The notes: generated by a model from the sequence alone, not told the origin. A DNA stretch of 64,000 bases from Dugong dugon (GCA_030035585.1 CM057471.1:68100319-68164318), one strand, 5' to 3'. Shown: positions 26,250 through 39,400, numbered from the stretch's first letter. Made by a program: numbers and translations.

Positions 26250-26338
26250 TGCTCAGGACTTGGGACAGATGTCCTCCGGCTTTCCACTGTGATGTTGCTC
26301 TTTGGTCTCTTAACGACATGTGGACGGGGAGGGCGGAC
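26250..26338 (-). CDS. DENND1A: DENND1A internal coding exon (basic proline-rich segment)
   Basis: This 89-nt exon has acceptor CTCTCTAG and a consensus donor CA/GTGAGT. It encodes 29 residues, VRPPRPHVVKRPKSNI then TVESRRTSVPSPE, plus two bases CA of a codon completed by the exon at 11180 (histidine). The segment is basic and proline-rich (RPPRP, KRPK) and lies just C-terminal to the DENN region in connecdenn 1. SRRTSVPSP contains a basophilic-kinase-like RRxS/T site, which is inference. The phase is compatible with both the upstream 63-nt exon and with skipping it. Confidence 0.94.
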
Positions 26339-27222
26339 CTAGAGAGGAGACAGGGGAGACCCCCAAGAAGTGAATCGGAAAAGCTGTCCAGAAACATCCT
26401 GAAGATTTGGATAAGTGACCCTAAAAGAGATGTTTAGGGATTTTCAAGATACAGGCTACAAAATCTCCATTTTTCATGGAAACATTTCCACTTAATTTGC
26501 ACCATAAACTGGGACTCAGAGCCCCACTCAAATAGGAAAGGTTGTTCTGAAGAGCTTGGTTTCCTCATCTCCAGGATGGGGAGAGTTCTGCGTGCCTCTC
26601 TGAAGGGCTGCTGTGAGGATTCAATGAGATAATGTCTGTACAGGGCCCAGAACAAAGGGCCCTCATTAATGACAAATTCTCTCTGCCTTGCTCTGGAACC
26701 CAGAAACGGGTTTTATAGAACAAAAAGGTTTCACATGCTTATTTTGCTCCTTTTACAGCTGAATTGCAGGATGCCTATTTTCCTCTCTAAATGGGGGAGA
26801 AAAAGCAAATAAGAGTATTAGAGGGGTTCCAATAAAAATCAACTTTCTGTGTCCCAGGGCATCCATGGGCCAGCCGTCCTGAGCAGGGCTCACCCTGGGC
26901 ATCACGCGCCTCACGTGGCCACACTCATCGGCACAGATTTGGCATTAGGGAAGTGGTGGGCATATTTGAAAGTGAAATACACAGCTTCCTAGTCCCACAG
27001 CTTGGGCTGCAGTGACAAGATGGTTTTTTTCTGGCCTGACACCTCTGAAAACCTGAGATGAGGGCCCACTGAAAGAGACACTCTTTCTCCCCCATCTGAG
27101 CTGGCAATGGGGGTTGGCTAAGACTTTTCAGGTGCCTTAGAAGGATACTCATCTGGTCCAATCAACATTACATGGCTTTAAATTTGGTATCGTCACCTCC
27201 AAACAGTTCTAGTGCCAGAGAT

Positions 27223-27250
27223 GGTGGGGGGGGGGGAGGGTGTGGCGTGG
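27223..27250 (+). repeat. G-run, possible G-quadruplex
   Basis: A run of eleven or more G residues is flanked by further G-triplets ('gggagggtgtgg'). It is too short to be a minisatellite but could fold as a G-quadruplex; this is inference from composition. Confidence 0.6.
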
Positions 27251-28299
27251 GTGGGGAGCTGAACCACACAAGCTTATCTGTGAATTCCATCTCCAACAAA
27301 AAAATGACCTAAGCATCCTAGTGCGGGGTGTGGGGCTTTTTTTCTCTCTGCAGATGATAGGACCAAGGTAGGAAGTGCCATAACTGCTGGATTTTGTGGA
27401 CAAGGCAGGGATGGAAAGAACACATACATATGTCATTTCCTGTCTGCCCTCATCCCTGAATACCCCCACCCCACCCAATTTGTAGGCGACACAGCACAAT
27501 GGCTTAGGAACACAGATTGCAGAAGTTGGCTACATGAAAGTTCTTTATAGAGTCTCATCAAGTCCTCAGGTCTCCGCAAGTCTGATCTAACCACAGTTTT
27601 TCCTTTGGAGTGGCCAGTCTGATCTCAGCCTTGTTTGGCAAATCAGAGATGTGGTAAAAGCCAAGTGCATTTCACTACCGAGCTCACTGTCTTCTTCTAT
27701 GAGGTCACTGTGAGATCCAATGGGACGATGCAGGGGCTCAATCAGTGCTCATCCTGATTCTCTTTGACCTGGACTTCCCTTTCTTATCAATAACACATGG
27801 AAGACATTTGGGTGGTTGGGTTGGGTGGGAGATGGGGTCTCTGAATTAGAAGATGATGACCTTATTCTGGCCTACCTCCAAGCATACTGCCTGTATACAG
27901 GACACGCAGTAAGATTTTGAAAAACGAACGAATGCTGCTGCTTAGAGTCTAAGAAGTACATGACGTTACTATTATTATCATTGTTATGAGAACAGTGCTT
28001 GCCACAAAGCAGCATTCAGTCAACATTTGTCCAATAAATGAATGGATATTTCTCCCATCCATTCCAATTCTGAACTGGTTTCCCGAGCCAGAGCCAGAAT
28101 TCTCTGGCAGCCTGGTAAACAGGGTCACCTGGCTGGAATGACCCCCCGACGTTCACCACACAAGCAACGTGCAGGTGGGGAGACGGAGACGTTCTGCCCC
28201 TGCCCCTGGAGGCCCTGCCGGGGTTTCAGGAAAGGTCAGACATTAAGGCCTGTCAGCTCGTCCCTGCACATGGCTGCTCCTTGCTACCAAAAAGGCGGG

Positions 28300-28480
28300 T
28301 TAAGAATGTGAACTTGTGGCTGAAATGGGGGGATTAAGTTTGTGGCAACTTCGAGTGAACTTGCAACATGGTGAAACATGGGGAAAAAGAACAACAGAGC
28401 TAATTAGACGAGCTGAGCTGTCAGAGTGCCGCTGAATGGCTCAGCGCCAACAAACAAAAGGAATGGGTTGGCAATCAGCA
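28300..28480. promoter_or_regulatory. Candidate conserved non-coding element
   Basis: This is repeat-free sequence with a homeodomain-type core in 'gagctaattagacgagctg' next to 'gctgtcag', which reads as a TALE-type TGACAG site on the other strand. It has no coding signal. The call rests on the look of the sequence; there is no conservation evidence here. Confidence 0.3.
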
Positions 28481-28599
28481 GGATGGATGGAGGGGACTGC
28501 TTCATTAGGGATGATAAAACAGACAGAGCATGGAGAGGGAAGGCGAGTGGAGGGAGGGGGCCAGAGCTGGCGGAGGAGGGAGAGAAAGACACAACAGAC

Positions 28600-29035
28600 C
28601 CAGAGACAGGCACCCACACAGCCACAGACACACCCAGAGTCACACTTACCTGACTGGCGTGGACAGAGCCAGACACAAAATTATACTCACAGACAACCAT
28701 CCCGAGCCATGCACAGAGCCACTGAGACAGCTACACACACACTGCCTGATACACACTCACAGAGGCACGCACCGAGGTGAGGCCCAGGCACGAATCACAC
28801 ATACACACACGAATCTTTTTCTCTCTCTCACACACACAGGGCCGCCAATGGACAGCTAGAGCCACAGCCAGGCACTGAAACATGCGGCCAAAATGGTTTA
28901 ATTAAGCCCAAATCACAAGATGATGCGGACAACAGTGTGCCCGTCATATTTCAGTGATCACACCCATCTTTCTGGGGTGCTGAGGGAGGGCGGGGGCTGG
29001 GGATAAGGGGAGAAACCACACAGACACACACAAGA
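28600..29035 (+). repeat. CA-rich imperfect simple repeats
   Basis: Scattered 'cacaca', 'gacacac' and 'ctctctct' runs explain several short threonine/histidine-rich open frames here. A repeat-free piece at about 28870-28950 ('aaaatggtttaattaagcccaaatc') interrupts them. Confidence 0.75.
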
Positions 29036-29169
29036 GCGACTGGTCCCACCAGTGTGAGGACAGCAGCAGCGCCAGGGGGAGAAAATGCTAACCAGGGATT
29101 TAAAGCTCTGTTTAAGGGGGACTTGACGGGAAAGTTGGGAAACCAGCCAATTCCCCACTGGATTTAAAA

Positions 29170-29420
29170 CCTGAGAAATCTAAGTCGGCAGGGTTAAATG
29201 TGTATTGAATACAAAAGCACCAAGCACATTTGATTTTAATGGCGAGCAAGAAATAATAAATACAGAGCTTATAAAGCGCTTCACATGCGGGCCAAACGCA
29301 GTCCAGCTCTCCCCTGTGTGTCCAAAACCCCATCCCCTTAGTATGTGAGACACGGGCGATGCTTTCTTCTGCTCTTTCGTTTTTCTTCTTTTTGAAAAGA
29401 AAATCCAAATCCTATGGTAA
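29170..29420. promoter_or_regulatory. Candidate conserved non-coding element
   Basis: Repeat-free sequence including 'tttgattttaatggcgagcaag' and 'taaagcgcttcacatgcgggcc', with CpGs in an otherwise AT-rich block. This pattern is common in deeply conserved intronic enhancers, but there is no alignment to prove it. Confidence 0.3.
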
Positions 29421-29859
29421 CAGCTGAACTCCAGCCACAGGTGCCAGGCTACAAAGCTGCTCCCAGAAAGGCTGAATGGCTGGCTCCCTATATCCCCTGC
29501 CATCTCAAGTCACTTCAGCCCAGAATGCTTGCAGCTAAGTGATCTGGCAAAACCTGGCTGGGGCCCAGTGGGGCCCGGAAATGGGCACCTCTTGGCTCCT
29601 GACCTGGAAGCTTGCTAGTGTGTCCTCTTTGAGGTCCTTGAAAGGTTCCATACTCAGCTTCTTCCAGTTTCACACCTATTGTGTGGTGGTGTCCACTGGA
29701 AATGCTTGTATGAATGCCTGCGAAGTGAACAGCCCCTAGGGACCTGGGAATGTGGGGCCCCATAAAGCACAAACCTTCTAGGGCTCTCACACCAGTCCCT
29801 TCATGACTCTGCTTGGCACAGGTTGGTCAGGGGGTATATGTGTGTCCCTTTCATGCCAG

Positions 29860-31235
29860 GAACAGCATTAGGCACTATACATATATGACCTCATCACCCT
29901 CATCTAGTGAGTGTTGCTAAAGCTATTAATGGAAGATGAAACTAAGGCTCAAAGAAAGTAAAGTGTCTTGTCCAAGATCACACAGTCAGGAAGTGGCTAA
30001 GCTGGGATTCAACCAGGGTGGTCCTCTCTGACTTCCACACCCAGGAGAGCTGGTCCTAGGCATGCTGCCTCTTCAATGCACCATAAACCAAGAGAAGTAC
30101 AGCCCCAAGTGCTGGGGTAGTCATCTCCTGCACCAGCGCAATAGCAGAGGCAGCTGTGACTCAGAGTTTTCTTGTGGCTCAAGTCATCAGGGGCCAGCAG
30201 ATGTAGCTGGGCACACACCCCAATCTTTACGAAGTGCCCCCACTGATGAGACAACACAGAATCCCTATATCTGTCTTCAGGACTCAAGTTAATCCAAGGA
30301 GAGCAATCTTGCCCCAAATGACGCTTTCCAAGAGATTCCCCACCTGCCTCAGATCCTAGGCCTTTAAAGGGAACTCTGAGAGCTCCCTACTGGATAACTT
30401 TGGCTTAAGGAGAGGTGGCTTGGTGAGGAGAGAGGAGAGGCAGTGGAAAGAGGCAGGCCTGGGCCTAAAGGCTAGCTTTCTGTCTTATCTCTGTGGTCTT
30501 GGCTGCAAATTGGGGAAACAGTATCGGCTACTGTAAGGGTTAAGTGAGACAGTAATGATGGAAGTGACTAACACAGTCCTAGGCACACAAAAGATAATAA
30601 ATGTGAACTACCTTCACCTCTGTATCCCTACTGGGACCGGACACTGTCCTAGAGATTCTGTAGGGAGCCTGGATGGCTGCTGATTCTTCTTTTTCTCAAC
30701 TGAAGATTTTGCCCTGGTGCTTTATGCTAAGTCCATCTCCATTTACATGAAGATGGAGGCACCAAGGAGCGTGGTAGGCTGGAAGAAACATGGGTTCTGG
30801 AGTCTGGTGACCCACTTGCCAGCTGAGGGGCTTGGGTAAAGTTACTGAATATTAGTTTTCTGATCTCTAAAATGGGTGATGATGGCATCTACTTCACAGG
30901 TTACTGTGAGGTTCAACTGGGATGACGTACCTAAAAATGATTTGCCACCTGTAAAATCTTAGGCAAATGGTAGTTACTAGTAAACTGGATTATTCCTTAG
31001 AAATTATAAGTTTTAAAAAACCTGTTTAGGAAAGATAAGCATTAGTACTGTGTGTCAGGCAATGTGTGAGGTACTTTACAAATGTTACCGATGTCCGTTC
31101 TCACAAAAAATTGTCTATGAATGAGGGTATATTACAGAGAGAAAAGTGAGGCAGAGAGCTTCAGTACCTTCCAGAAGTCACAGACTTCACAAAAGTAAGC
31201 AGTGGAGTCGAGATTCAAGCCTAACTCTGTCTGCT
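29860..31235 (+). repeat. Cluster of MIR fragments
   Basis: Successive MIR-type stretches at about 29860-30015 ('gatcacacagtcaggaagtggc'), 30465-30610, 30775-30990 ('tgatctctaaaatgggtgatgatgg') and 31030-31235. The sequence between them is unique. Confidence 0.7.
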
Positions 31236-32619
31236 CCCAAATTTACGCTGCTAATTCCTGTACTGCATCTTTCACTAAGTCACACTAGGTTCTATCTAGA
31301 AGGGGCCGCCTATCCCGAGAAGAGTTTCTGTGTGCTTTTTGCTGTTTGTGCCTTTCTTCCAATGACAGTAAGCAGAATATTCCAGGTCTTGACGGTGGTC
31401 CTGACTGGGGTTTGACTGGAGTATAGGATGTATCCATCCCACCTGGTTGTCAAACAACTGAGACTCCACAGGTGAGGGTATCTCAGTCCCCCAAAAGCTC
31501 CACACCAGCCATTTAACTCCCCCATACAGTAGGAAAGGCAAGAAAAACAGTGTCATAGAATGTCCAGCTTCCACACAAAGAGGCGCCACCACCAAATCAA
31601 TGCTGGGTGCACGCACTGGGGATTAGAAACAGACACGCAGTTCAGCCCTGGCCACCGCACGCCTCGGCTGCCATTCGTTTCACGTGATGGATTTGGACAT
31701 GAGCCTTTGAGAGGCTGGAAGCGGGTGGGGACACCAGTTTGTGGGGAAATCTGATCACAGCTGGGCGGGAGCCCTGACCCCTTTTGCTTGGCTGCAGGAG
31801 CGGTGGCTGCCTTGAACAATAGACTGAGAAACTCTTTGGTAAACAGCCGTCACCTCAAGGGTCCTGGCCGGCTTCCCATTTTAAAGGCACCTGCTCAGGT
31901 TATTATGTCTCAGCACGGCCCAAAGTCTGAGCTTACTGGAAAACCACTTCACCAATGCTTAGCCTGGGACCCACACCCAATATTTTTCCATGGCATTTCT
32001 CTTTAAAAAACATGGGTCTCTCTCCCTCCCCCACCCCATTCCCAGTGTTGGCGGGTTTATCATGTATGTCCTGCTTTTCTACCCTTACTTTGCACTTTAC
32101 ATGGAAGGCTGGTCTCCATGTGAGGCCTGGAAGAGGAGGAGTACCTGTCTCCGTCTGAGCTGGCTCGATATTCTCTGGGCGTAGCCTCTGCCCTCGGGAA
32201 GGTACATCAAATGCATTTCCAAACTGAGATCTGGCGGGAATGAGACCCCTGCTGCCAGACTTCTGCTTCCTTTCTGAGGAAGAGGCATTTGGAGCGAGGC
32301 TTTAAAGCTCATTGGCTAGAAATATGGATCAACCTATGAGATTTGCTCAAATGATGCACATATGGCAAACACACCACACGGTGGCCCCCTGGCTACCTAT
32401 AGCTCTGACCTGTAAGTCGCTGAACTTGCTCAGAAAAAGGAGAGAGAGGCCCAGAAAATGCAAGTTCAGGTTCATGCCACGCAGAGAAGGAAGCTGGTAA
32501 GCCCATTTCCCATTTTTCTTTGCAAGGCAGGAGAATTCAAACTCCCAAGGTTTAGTCAGGCTAGAGAGAGTGGCTCAGGCAGTGTTAGGTGGGGAGGGGC
32601 AGAACGGCCAGCTACTCAC

Positions 32620-32682
32620 GGGCCTCGACGAGCGATGTATCTTGGGAGGCGGCGGTCGGGTGGGACGGAGGAATCTTTGTGG
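32620..32682 (-). CDS. DENND1A: DENND1A in-frame 63-nt exon, likely cassette (proline/arginine-rich)
   Basis: Flanked by acceptor TTTAATGCAG and a consensus donor GTGAGT, this 63-nt block is open in one frame and encodes 21 residues, PQRFLRPTRPPPP then KIHRSSRP. It begins and ends on codon boundaries, and the next exon (26338) also starts on a codon boundary, so inclusion adds 21 residues and skipping leaves the frame intact. The peptide has PxxP cores flanked by arginines and lysine, the shape of an SH3 ligand, and extends the RPPRP motif of the following exon. I do not place it in the main human isoform as I remember it, hence 'cassette'. The pyrimidine tract before the acceptor is weak, which fits regulated inclusion. 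Confidence 0.75.
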
Positions 32683-33004
32683 CTGCATTAAAGCGGAAAC
32701 TTTAGACATCAGTACACAGTGAGACAGGCTGATACATTTCCACACACAGCCTGAGAAAAAGTATTCAGTCACCCAAGCCAGAGCCAGAGGGCCTCCTTGA
32801 CGCCTCCCCCACCCCCACAGCAGACTGGTCACCAGCCCTGCAGATTCCATTTTCTGGGTCTATCCCCTCTTTGGTTCTCTAGTTCTGGCCTTGCCTCTGG
32901 CCTGGATTACTGCAATAATAGGGCTCCCTGGCCTGGTCTCCTCCTCCAGTCTGTTCTCCACACAGGCCAAGGAAACTCTAATGTGTGACCTGACTACACC
33001 ACAT

Positions 33005-33440
33005 CTCCGCCTCAAGATCCCTGATGCCCCAACTTGTCCCTGAGTGACAGTGCAAGGTCCTGCACCGGCATTACAAATCCTCCAAGAGCTGGGTCCTTTG
33101 TGCCCCACACAGACTGGTCCCCACCTTCCCCCATGCCCACCTCAGACAGACACTTAAATGGCACTGGGCACTCATGTCCACAAGTGCATCCTGATCTGCC
33201 TGGCGAACTTGTCCTTCAGTGCTTTGCTCAGGGAGAACTGCCTTCAGGAAGCCTCCCCTGCCTCCTGCCCAGGTCAGATGCTGCCTCTTGGTGCTCCCTG
33301 CCATGTGAGACTTCTCACACAGTATCTACCCCCACGGCCCATCTCCTCACCATCTTTTAAATTTTCAGTTCCTTGAGGGATTTCTCACTGTGTCTGCAGG
33401 ACCTTGCATGGGACTTGCAAAAACATACCATTCAGTAATG
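33005..33440 (+). mobile_element. L2 3' fragment
   Basis: L2-type order: 'aagatccctgatgcccc', 'cagggagaactgccttcaggaagcctcccctgc', then 'cagttccttgagggatt'. Ancient; boundaries approximate. Confidence 0.75.
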
Positions 33441-34977
33441 TGTGATGAGCAAATGAGATTTATATAGAACGCTTGGTTTTTGAAATCAGGATTTGAAATC
33501 AAGACCCACAGAGCACAAATTTCTCAGCTCTACCCTCAAACTCTTTATCTTGAAAGTCAAGCTTCATTCTTTCAAACAGCCTGCCCATCTAAATGCCCAG
33601 GGCAGGCGTGGGAGATGGGTAGGCACAGTAAAGAAGGTAAAAGTCCACACTAGACCAAGACCCACAGCAAACCCTGAGAGGCTTCCAATTGGTTCCTTGC
33701 CATTCCACCACTCAGGTCACAAATGTCCATCACTCTTCTACCCAGTCTAGACCTGTGCTATCCAATACAGGGGCCAGTGGCCACACATGGGGAGTCCAAA
33801 CTACGATGTGCTGTTAAGTGTAAAATGCACACGGGCTCTCAGAGATAGAGTATTAAAAAAGAGTATAAGATAGCTCATCGATAAGCTTTAATATTCATTG
33901 AAATGAATATTTGAACATTAATAAATGTAAACATTATATTTTGGATATACTGGGTTAAATAAAATATATTATTAAAATTACTTTCACCTGTTTCTTTTTA
34001 CCACAGTTACTAAAACATTGAGAATTACATTTGTGGCTGGCGTTTCTCTTGGTTGGTGCCAATTTAAACTTCACTTGGAAAGAGTAATACTTCGGATACC
34101 AAACGTGCCTTAGAACTCATTTTCTAAACCCGACTCCTGTAGGGTACAGCCATGTCTCAGTTGTCCCTGGATCCCTGGTGCCTAGCAAGGGACTGTCAGA
34201 ATGGCCTAAGGGGACTTGGTAGAGAATTGGGGTCCCCTGTGGCACACTGAGAGCAGAAAGGATGGAAATACACTATGGCTTCTAGCTCCTAACCATAAGC
34301 TGGGAGTGTGGGCCAACCACATGCACGATGACCTTTCTTTGGTGGAGGCTACCTGGGGTCGGGGGCAGGGGCATTGTCTAGAGACAGGCTCTGTCACCCA
34401 GTGAGTAAAGCCTCTTCACCTTTGTGGCTTACAGGAAATGTGTAGGACAAAGGAGAATGGACCAGCTCACATTGTTCATCAGGAGGAAGTACCAGGGCAG
34501 GGAGGGGAAGCCTACCCCTCACCAGTGCACAGGTTGACCCCTCAACAAGGCCTGAGTCAGGTTCAGACGCCCCACTTTCCCAACGCCACCCCGACCACAT
34601 CGCTGCTTCTCTTGAGCATGTCCACTCGACTTCTGGGTGACTCTTTTCTCCCACCCCACTGCCCTGCTCCAGTTCGGGCCTCCTCACCTCTGACTTGGAC
34701 TATTTCCAGACATTCTTGCTGGGACAGCAGTGTGGCAGGGTACTCAGGAGGCAGCCTCTGGGGTCAGACAGTCTTGGGTTGAACTTCAGCTCCCCACTTA
34801 CTATCTGTGTTACCACAGGCCTGGTATTTAACCACCGTGAACTTTACTTTCCTCACGTGCAAATTGTGGGTAGTAACACTCCCTACTGGATAGCCCATTG
34901 GGAAGATTTGATGAGATGCTGTCTGTCAAGTTCTTTGAACAATGCTGGACAACAGACATTAGCAACCATTACCACTA

Positions 34978-35200
34978 AGGATCCCTGGTAGTGCAACAAG
35001 GGTTAAGTACTCGGCTGCTAACCCAGAGGTCGGTGGTTTGAACTCACCCAGTGGCACCACGGGAGAAAGACCCGGAAATTCGCTCCTGTAAAGATTACAG
35101 CCTAGAAAACCCTATGGGGGCAGTTCTACTCTGTTACACTGGGTTGCTATGAGTTGAAAATCGATTCATTGGCATCTAACACCACCACTACCACCATTAG
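34978..35200 (+). mobile_element. AfroSINE
   Basis: Head 'gatccctggtagtgcaacaagggttaag' and tail 'gggttgctatgagttgaaaatcg', followed by a short ACC repeat. No clear target-site duplication. Confidence 0.9.
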
Positions 35201-35639
35201 CAGGTTTCCCTGCCTTTAGCATTTGCTCCTCCCAATCCATTTTCTACACTTGTTCTGTAGTGGATTTAAAAAACACGTGCCCAATTGTGCCTCTGCCAGC
35301 TTAAATCATCTTTTAAGGCCAGCATCTCACAAGGTGTCTTCTGAGAAACGCCATCTTGGGAAATGCGTTGTATGAGGGAAAATAAGGCGGTTCCACGGCC
35401 AGAAAGTCTAGGAAATGCTGTCTACTGTCTTGTTCCTTTTGGAGATTCACAATGCCTGTTAGCACAGCAAAGGCTGCCAAGTCTTGCAATTAAAAACAAA
35501 AACAAGCCAAAAAACACCAAAAGCAAGCATACAAACACCTATTAACTTTGCTTTAAAAAATTCTATTTCTCAAATTTATTTGGATACAGACCCTCTTTCC
35601 CTGTAACACCCACTAATATGCCCTGAAAAATGCTGCCTG

Positions 35640-35960
35640 ATGCTAAATAAAGGAAGCCAGACACAAACGGTCACACATTGTATGATTCCATTTATATGAA
35701 ATATCCAGCATAGGTAAGATCATAGACACAGAAAGCAGACTGGCAGTTGTCAGGGCTAGGGAGAGGGGAGGATGGGGAGTACCTGCTTAATGGATACGAG
35801 GTTAAATTTTGGAGTGATGACAATGTTTCAGAACCAGATAGAGGTAGTGGTTGCACAACACTGTGAATGCACTAAATACCATGCCACTTGACTGTACACT
35901 TTGACAGTGGTTTAATTTTATGTGATGTGAATTTCACCTCAGTTAAAAAAAGTGCTGCCA
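35640..35960 (+). mobile_element. Old L1 3' UTR
   Basis: Classical old mammalian L1 3' wording: 'tgtatgattccatttatatgaaat', 'gcagactggcagttgtcaggg', 'ttgactgtacactttgac' and an A-rich end after 'caccctcagttaaa'-like sequence at about 35940. Confidence 0.8.
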
Positions 35961-36054
35961 GAAGCATTCCAGGTTCTGGGCCCTGCCCACCTCTGCAGCC
36001 TGGTCTCTGACATATGCCCTGCCCCTCTCGTACCCCCCATTTCAGCCCTCCTCA

Positions 36055-36425
36055 ACTACTTGCTGAATGCCTCGTGATCTCTCGTGTTTCCATAATGGCT
36101 CTTTTTGCCTGGAATGTGCTTCCGCGTCCCTTTTGTCTCACGCTTGGTGGCACCTACTCATCCTACATTGTCTGACTCAAGCACCACCTCCTCTGGGAGG
36201 CCTACCCTGCCCGCCACCCTGTCCCTGAGCAGTGTGGGTCAGTGCTTTGCCACTGTGTATTCTTTGCAGCCCTTAGCCCAATGGATTATGATTATCAACT
36301 TGTCCCATTTCTCTCTTGATCCTGAGGTCCAGTATAGGACTTGGTCCCTAACAGGTACTCAGCAAATGACTTCTGGCCTAAACTTCCTGGCAGATAGTAG
36401 AAGCTCAACAAATGTCAGTTCTGCA
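36055..36425 (+). mobile_element. L2 3' fragment
   Basis: 'tttttgcctggaatgtgcttcc' through 'aagcaccacctcctctgggaggcc' to 'cagatagtagaagctcaacaaatg' is L2-type wording. Confidence 0.8.
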
Positions 36426-39400
36426 GATTCTGTAATGAACTTATTTTCCTTTGATCACGAAGTGCTGATTCTTTTGCAAATGAATTTATAAATGGTGGGA
36501 AGAAAGCAGCCTCCTAGCCACAGCCAGCCTAGAAGCTTAGCAGAGTACACTGGGGGATTTAAAGACACCAAGAAAGGGTAATGTGGTCCAAAATGTGCTG
36601 GCACAAACAGACAGATAAAAACAAAACTTGGCACAAGCAACCAAGCACAGAGAGCCACACTGCCCTGCCTGATACCTGCAGGGGGGTCCCCTGCAGGTTT
36701 CTAGTACCAAGGGGGCCAGTCACCAGAGGAAACAGACAGGGAGAGGGGAGTGGCCCTGGACAGGGACTGTACCCATGAGTTCTGAGCATATTCTGATGCT
36801 GGAACACATAATGGGGACTCCTTCCCGTGGTGGCCAGCAGGAGAAAGGTGAATTCCCAGTGGGTGTGCATTAAAACCCCCGCTGGGATGGGAGGGAAGGA
36901 GAGGGGACGGTTGCACTAATTATCAGGATGCCCTGCCAAGGAGCGTAAGGCCCCTGGGGACGGGCACTGAGCCTGGTGATAAGCAGGCATCTAGATGATT
37001 ACCGCAGATCTTACAGTGATCTGTGTGGGGAGCAGTCTTAAGTTTTGGATAGAACATTTGACCTTTGGAGAACCCTACCCAGTGACCCTGCTAAGCCAGT
37101 GGCTTCTCCAGGCCTCAGTGCCCTCGTCTGTGACTGAGATCATGGGGAACCCACTGTAGGGATGCTAAGCATATCATGGCCCTTCACAAAGGGCCAGGAT
37201 CCCAGTGGACACACTGCTGTGACGGTGCTTCTGCTTCCTGGGGGTTATGGGGTGGGGGGCTACTAGGTGAGTGCAGTTTCCCGAATACGCCGGGGTGGAT
37301 GACAGATGGGACACAGACTGGGGAGAGCTCAGTACTCTGGGGACAATTACAACAGGTCACAGGAGTGAGTGGTGGTGACTGGGGAGTGAGCAGGGGGAGA
37401 AGAGAGAAGCCTAGAAGGCTCAACTCAGAAAAACACAGCATTTTTCAGAAACAGGTCCCAGTGCTTGGGAAGCTGGACTCAGTGAATGTGGGTGAGCGTC
37501 TATGGGGCATTTCCCATGAGTCAGGAGCTGTTCCCCATCTGACTATGAGCTCCCTGAGGGCAGAGGCCTCACCTGGGGCTTCTTTGTAGCCCTGGCACCT
37601 GGACTTGTTCATCTCAGATCACAGCCCTAGGCGGTAGGGAGCACAGCCTTCCACGGAGAAGGAAAGAGATCGGGGAGAGGTAGCTGGGAGCAGGTCTCAG
37701 GGCTCTTGACTACAAATCCAATGCTTTTCCTACCAGTGGAGGAGGGGAAGGTACAAACAGGAGAGCCTTGAAGCAGTGGGAGCAGAGGATCAAGAGGTTT
37801 GGGCACCTGTGCATAGAAAGCACATCGCATGTGATCCCCAATTCTCTGGCTGGATCAAAATGCAGCTATGCTGACTGCTGTTTTCTTAAGAGAGTTAAAA
37901 AAAGGCTGGGCCTTTGGCAATCTTTGCTAAGAAGAGCTCAACTCAACAATTCTCTGGCACTTCCTGAGCCAGGCCATGGCAGGAGGGGTGGGGAGAGCTG
38001 GAAGTTACGACAAGGCCAACACAGAGTGCCTGCCTTCCTGAAGGTCATGCCTAGTGGGGGAAGAAGATTCACCCTCACAGAGTGGAAAGATTCCTTCTAT
38101 GTATGCTTATGGAACATCTACGCTGGGCCAGGGTCCAGGGATTCAGAGGTAAGACACAGTCCTTTGTCCTTAAGGAATGTATGGTCTGGTGGGACTGGAC
38201 CTACCTCATGGAAAAAAAATCTTTCTTAGAGTGGAAAGAGTAGTGGGCCAAAACTCCAAGAAACACACTTTGGGTTAGATAGGTATGTGTCTTGGCTTTG
38301 ACATTTTCTATTGGGTTCAATCTTGGCTCTGCCACTTGGGCAAGTTATTTAGCTTCTCTAAGTCTCAGTTAACTCTTCTGTAAAATGGAAATAACTCCTG
38401 AGTCATTAGCACTGGTGTGAGGATCATAAGAGAGTGCAACTAAAGCTGTGTGGAAGTCTGGTCCAGGGCCCTGATGATCAAGTGGGACCATACGATCCTC
38501 GGTACCCTGTCAGATTTCCCAGAAAAAGCCTGTGGACGTGGGGACTTTGGTTTTCCAAGGCAGGCTCTACTGAAGACTGGATTTTAATAATAATCTCTTC
38601 TACATGATGTTATTTTTCTTTCAAAGCATTTCTACATCTCTTCTTTCCTTTGTGCCTCACACCTCTGGTAAGGCAACTTAAGGAAAAACTATTTTCCCGT
38701 TATAGAGACAGGGAACAGGAGGCCCAGAGACGTTAAGGGACTAGCATGAGGCTGCACAGTTAGTAGTGGGAACTAAAACAAGCAGGTAATCTTAGTACAC
38801 TGTGCTCTCCTTGTTGACTAAAATTTCCAAAGGCATCTACAATCCTCTCACACATGGTTCTTCTAATCCATGTCCCTTCTGAGGTTAATTAGAGATATGC
38901 ACCTTAGAGGAAAAGTGGGGGGGGTGGGCAGAAGGAGAGACTGACATCCTCCCCTCCTTTCCTTATTTGAGCATCTCTTTCCAGTGCTTTTCAAAGAGGC
39001 ATGTGATTCATTTGTTCATTCATTCAACAAACAGTAAGGTCTACTCTATGGCAGGCACAGGGTAAAACAGTGAACAGGATATGGTCTCTGCTCCCATTCT
39101 GATGGAGAGGATTATAACCCAGGAGGGACAGAGGGATGCCTAGGTCTGTGCAAGTACAAAGGAAGGGTTCTTATCCTGGATAAGGGTGGGAGGGAATTCA
39201 GGGCCAGCTTCTTAAAGGAGCTGAGACATGAGAGGGAAGTGGTATTCTAGGCAGAGGGCACAACTTAGGTGAAGTTACAGAGGTGTCAGCAGACATGGTA
39301 CGTGGTTCAGGGGAACCACAGTGGTCCAGCAAGACTAGGATGAGGGTGAATATGAGGATGGGGCAGGCCAGGACCTTGGAGGATGGGGCAGGCCAGGTTA

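Larger units (their letters stand above)
26339..32619 (-). other. DENND1A: DENND1A intron (26339-32619)
   Basis: A 6.3 kb intron with MIR fragments (about 29860-30015, 30465-30610, 30775-30990, 31030-31235), CA-rich and pyrimidine simple repeats around 28600-29030, and a G-rich run at 27223-27250. Two repeat-poor blocks (28300-28480 and 29170-29420) look like possible conserved elements. No exon is seen. Confidence 0.8.
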
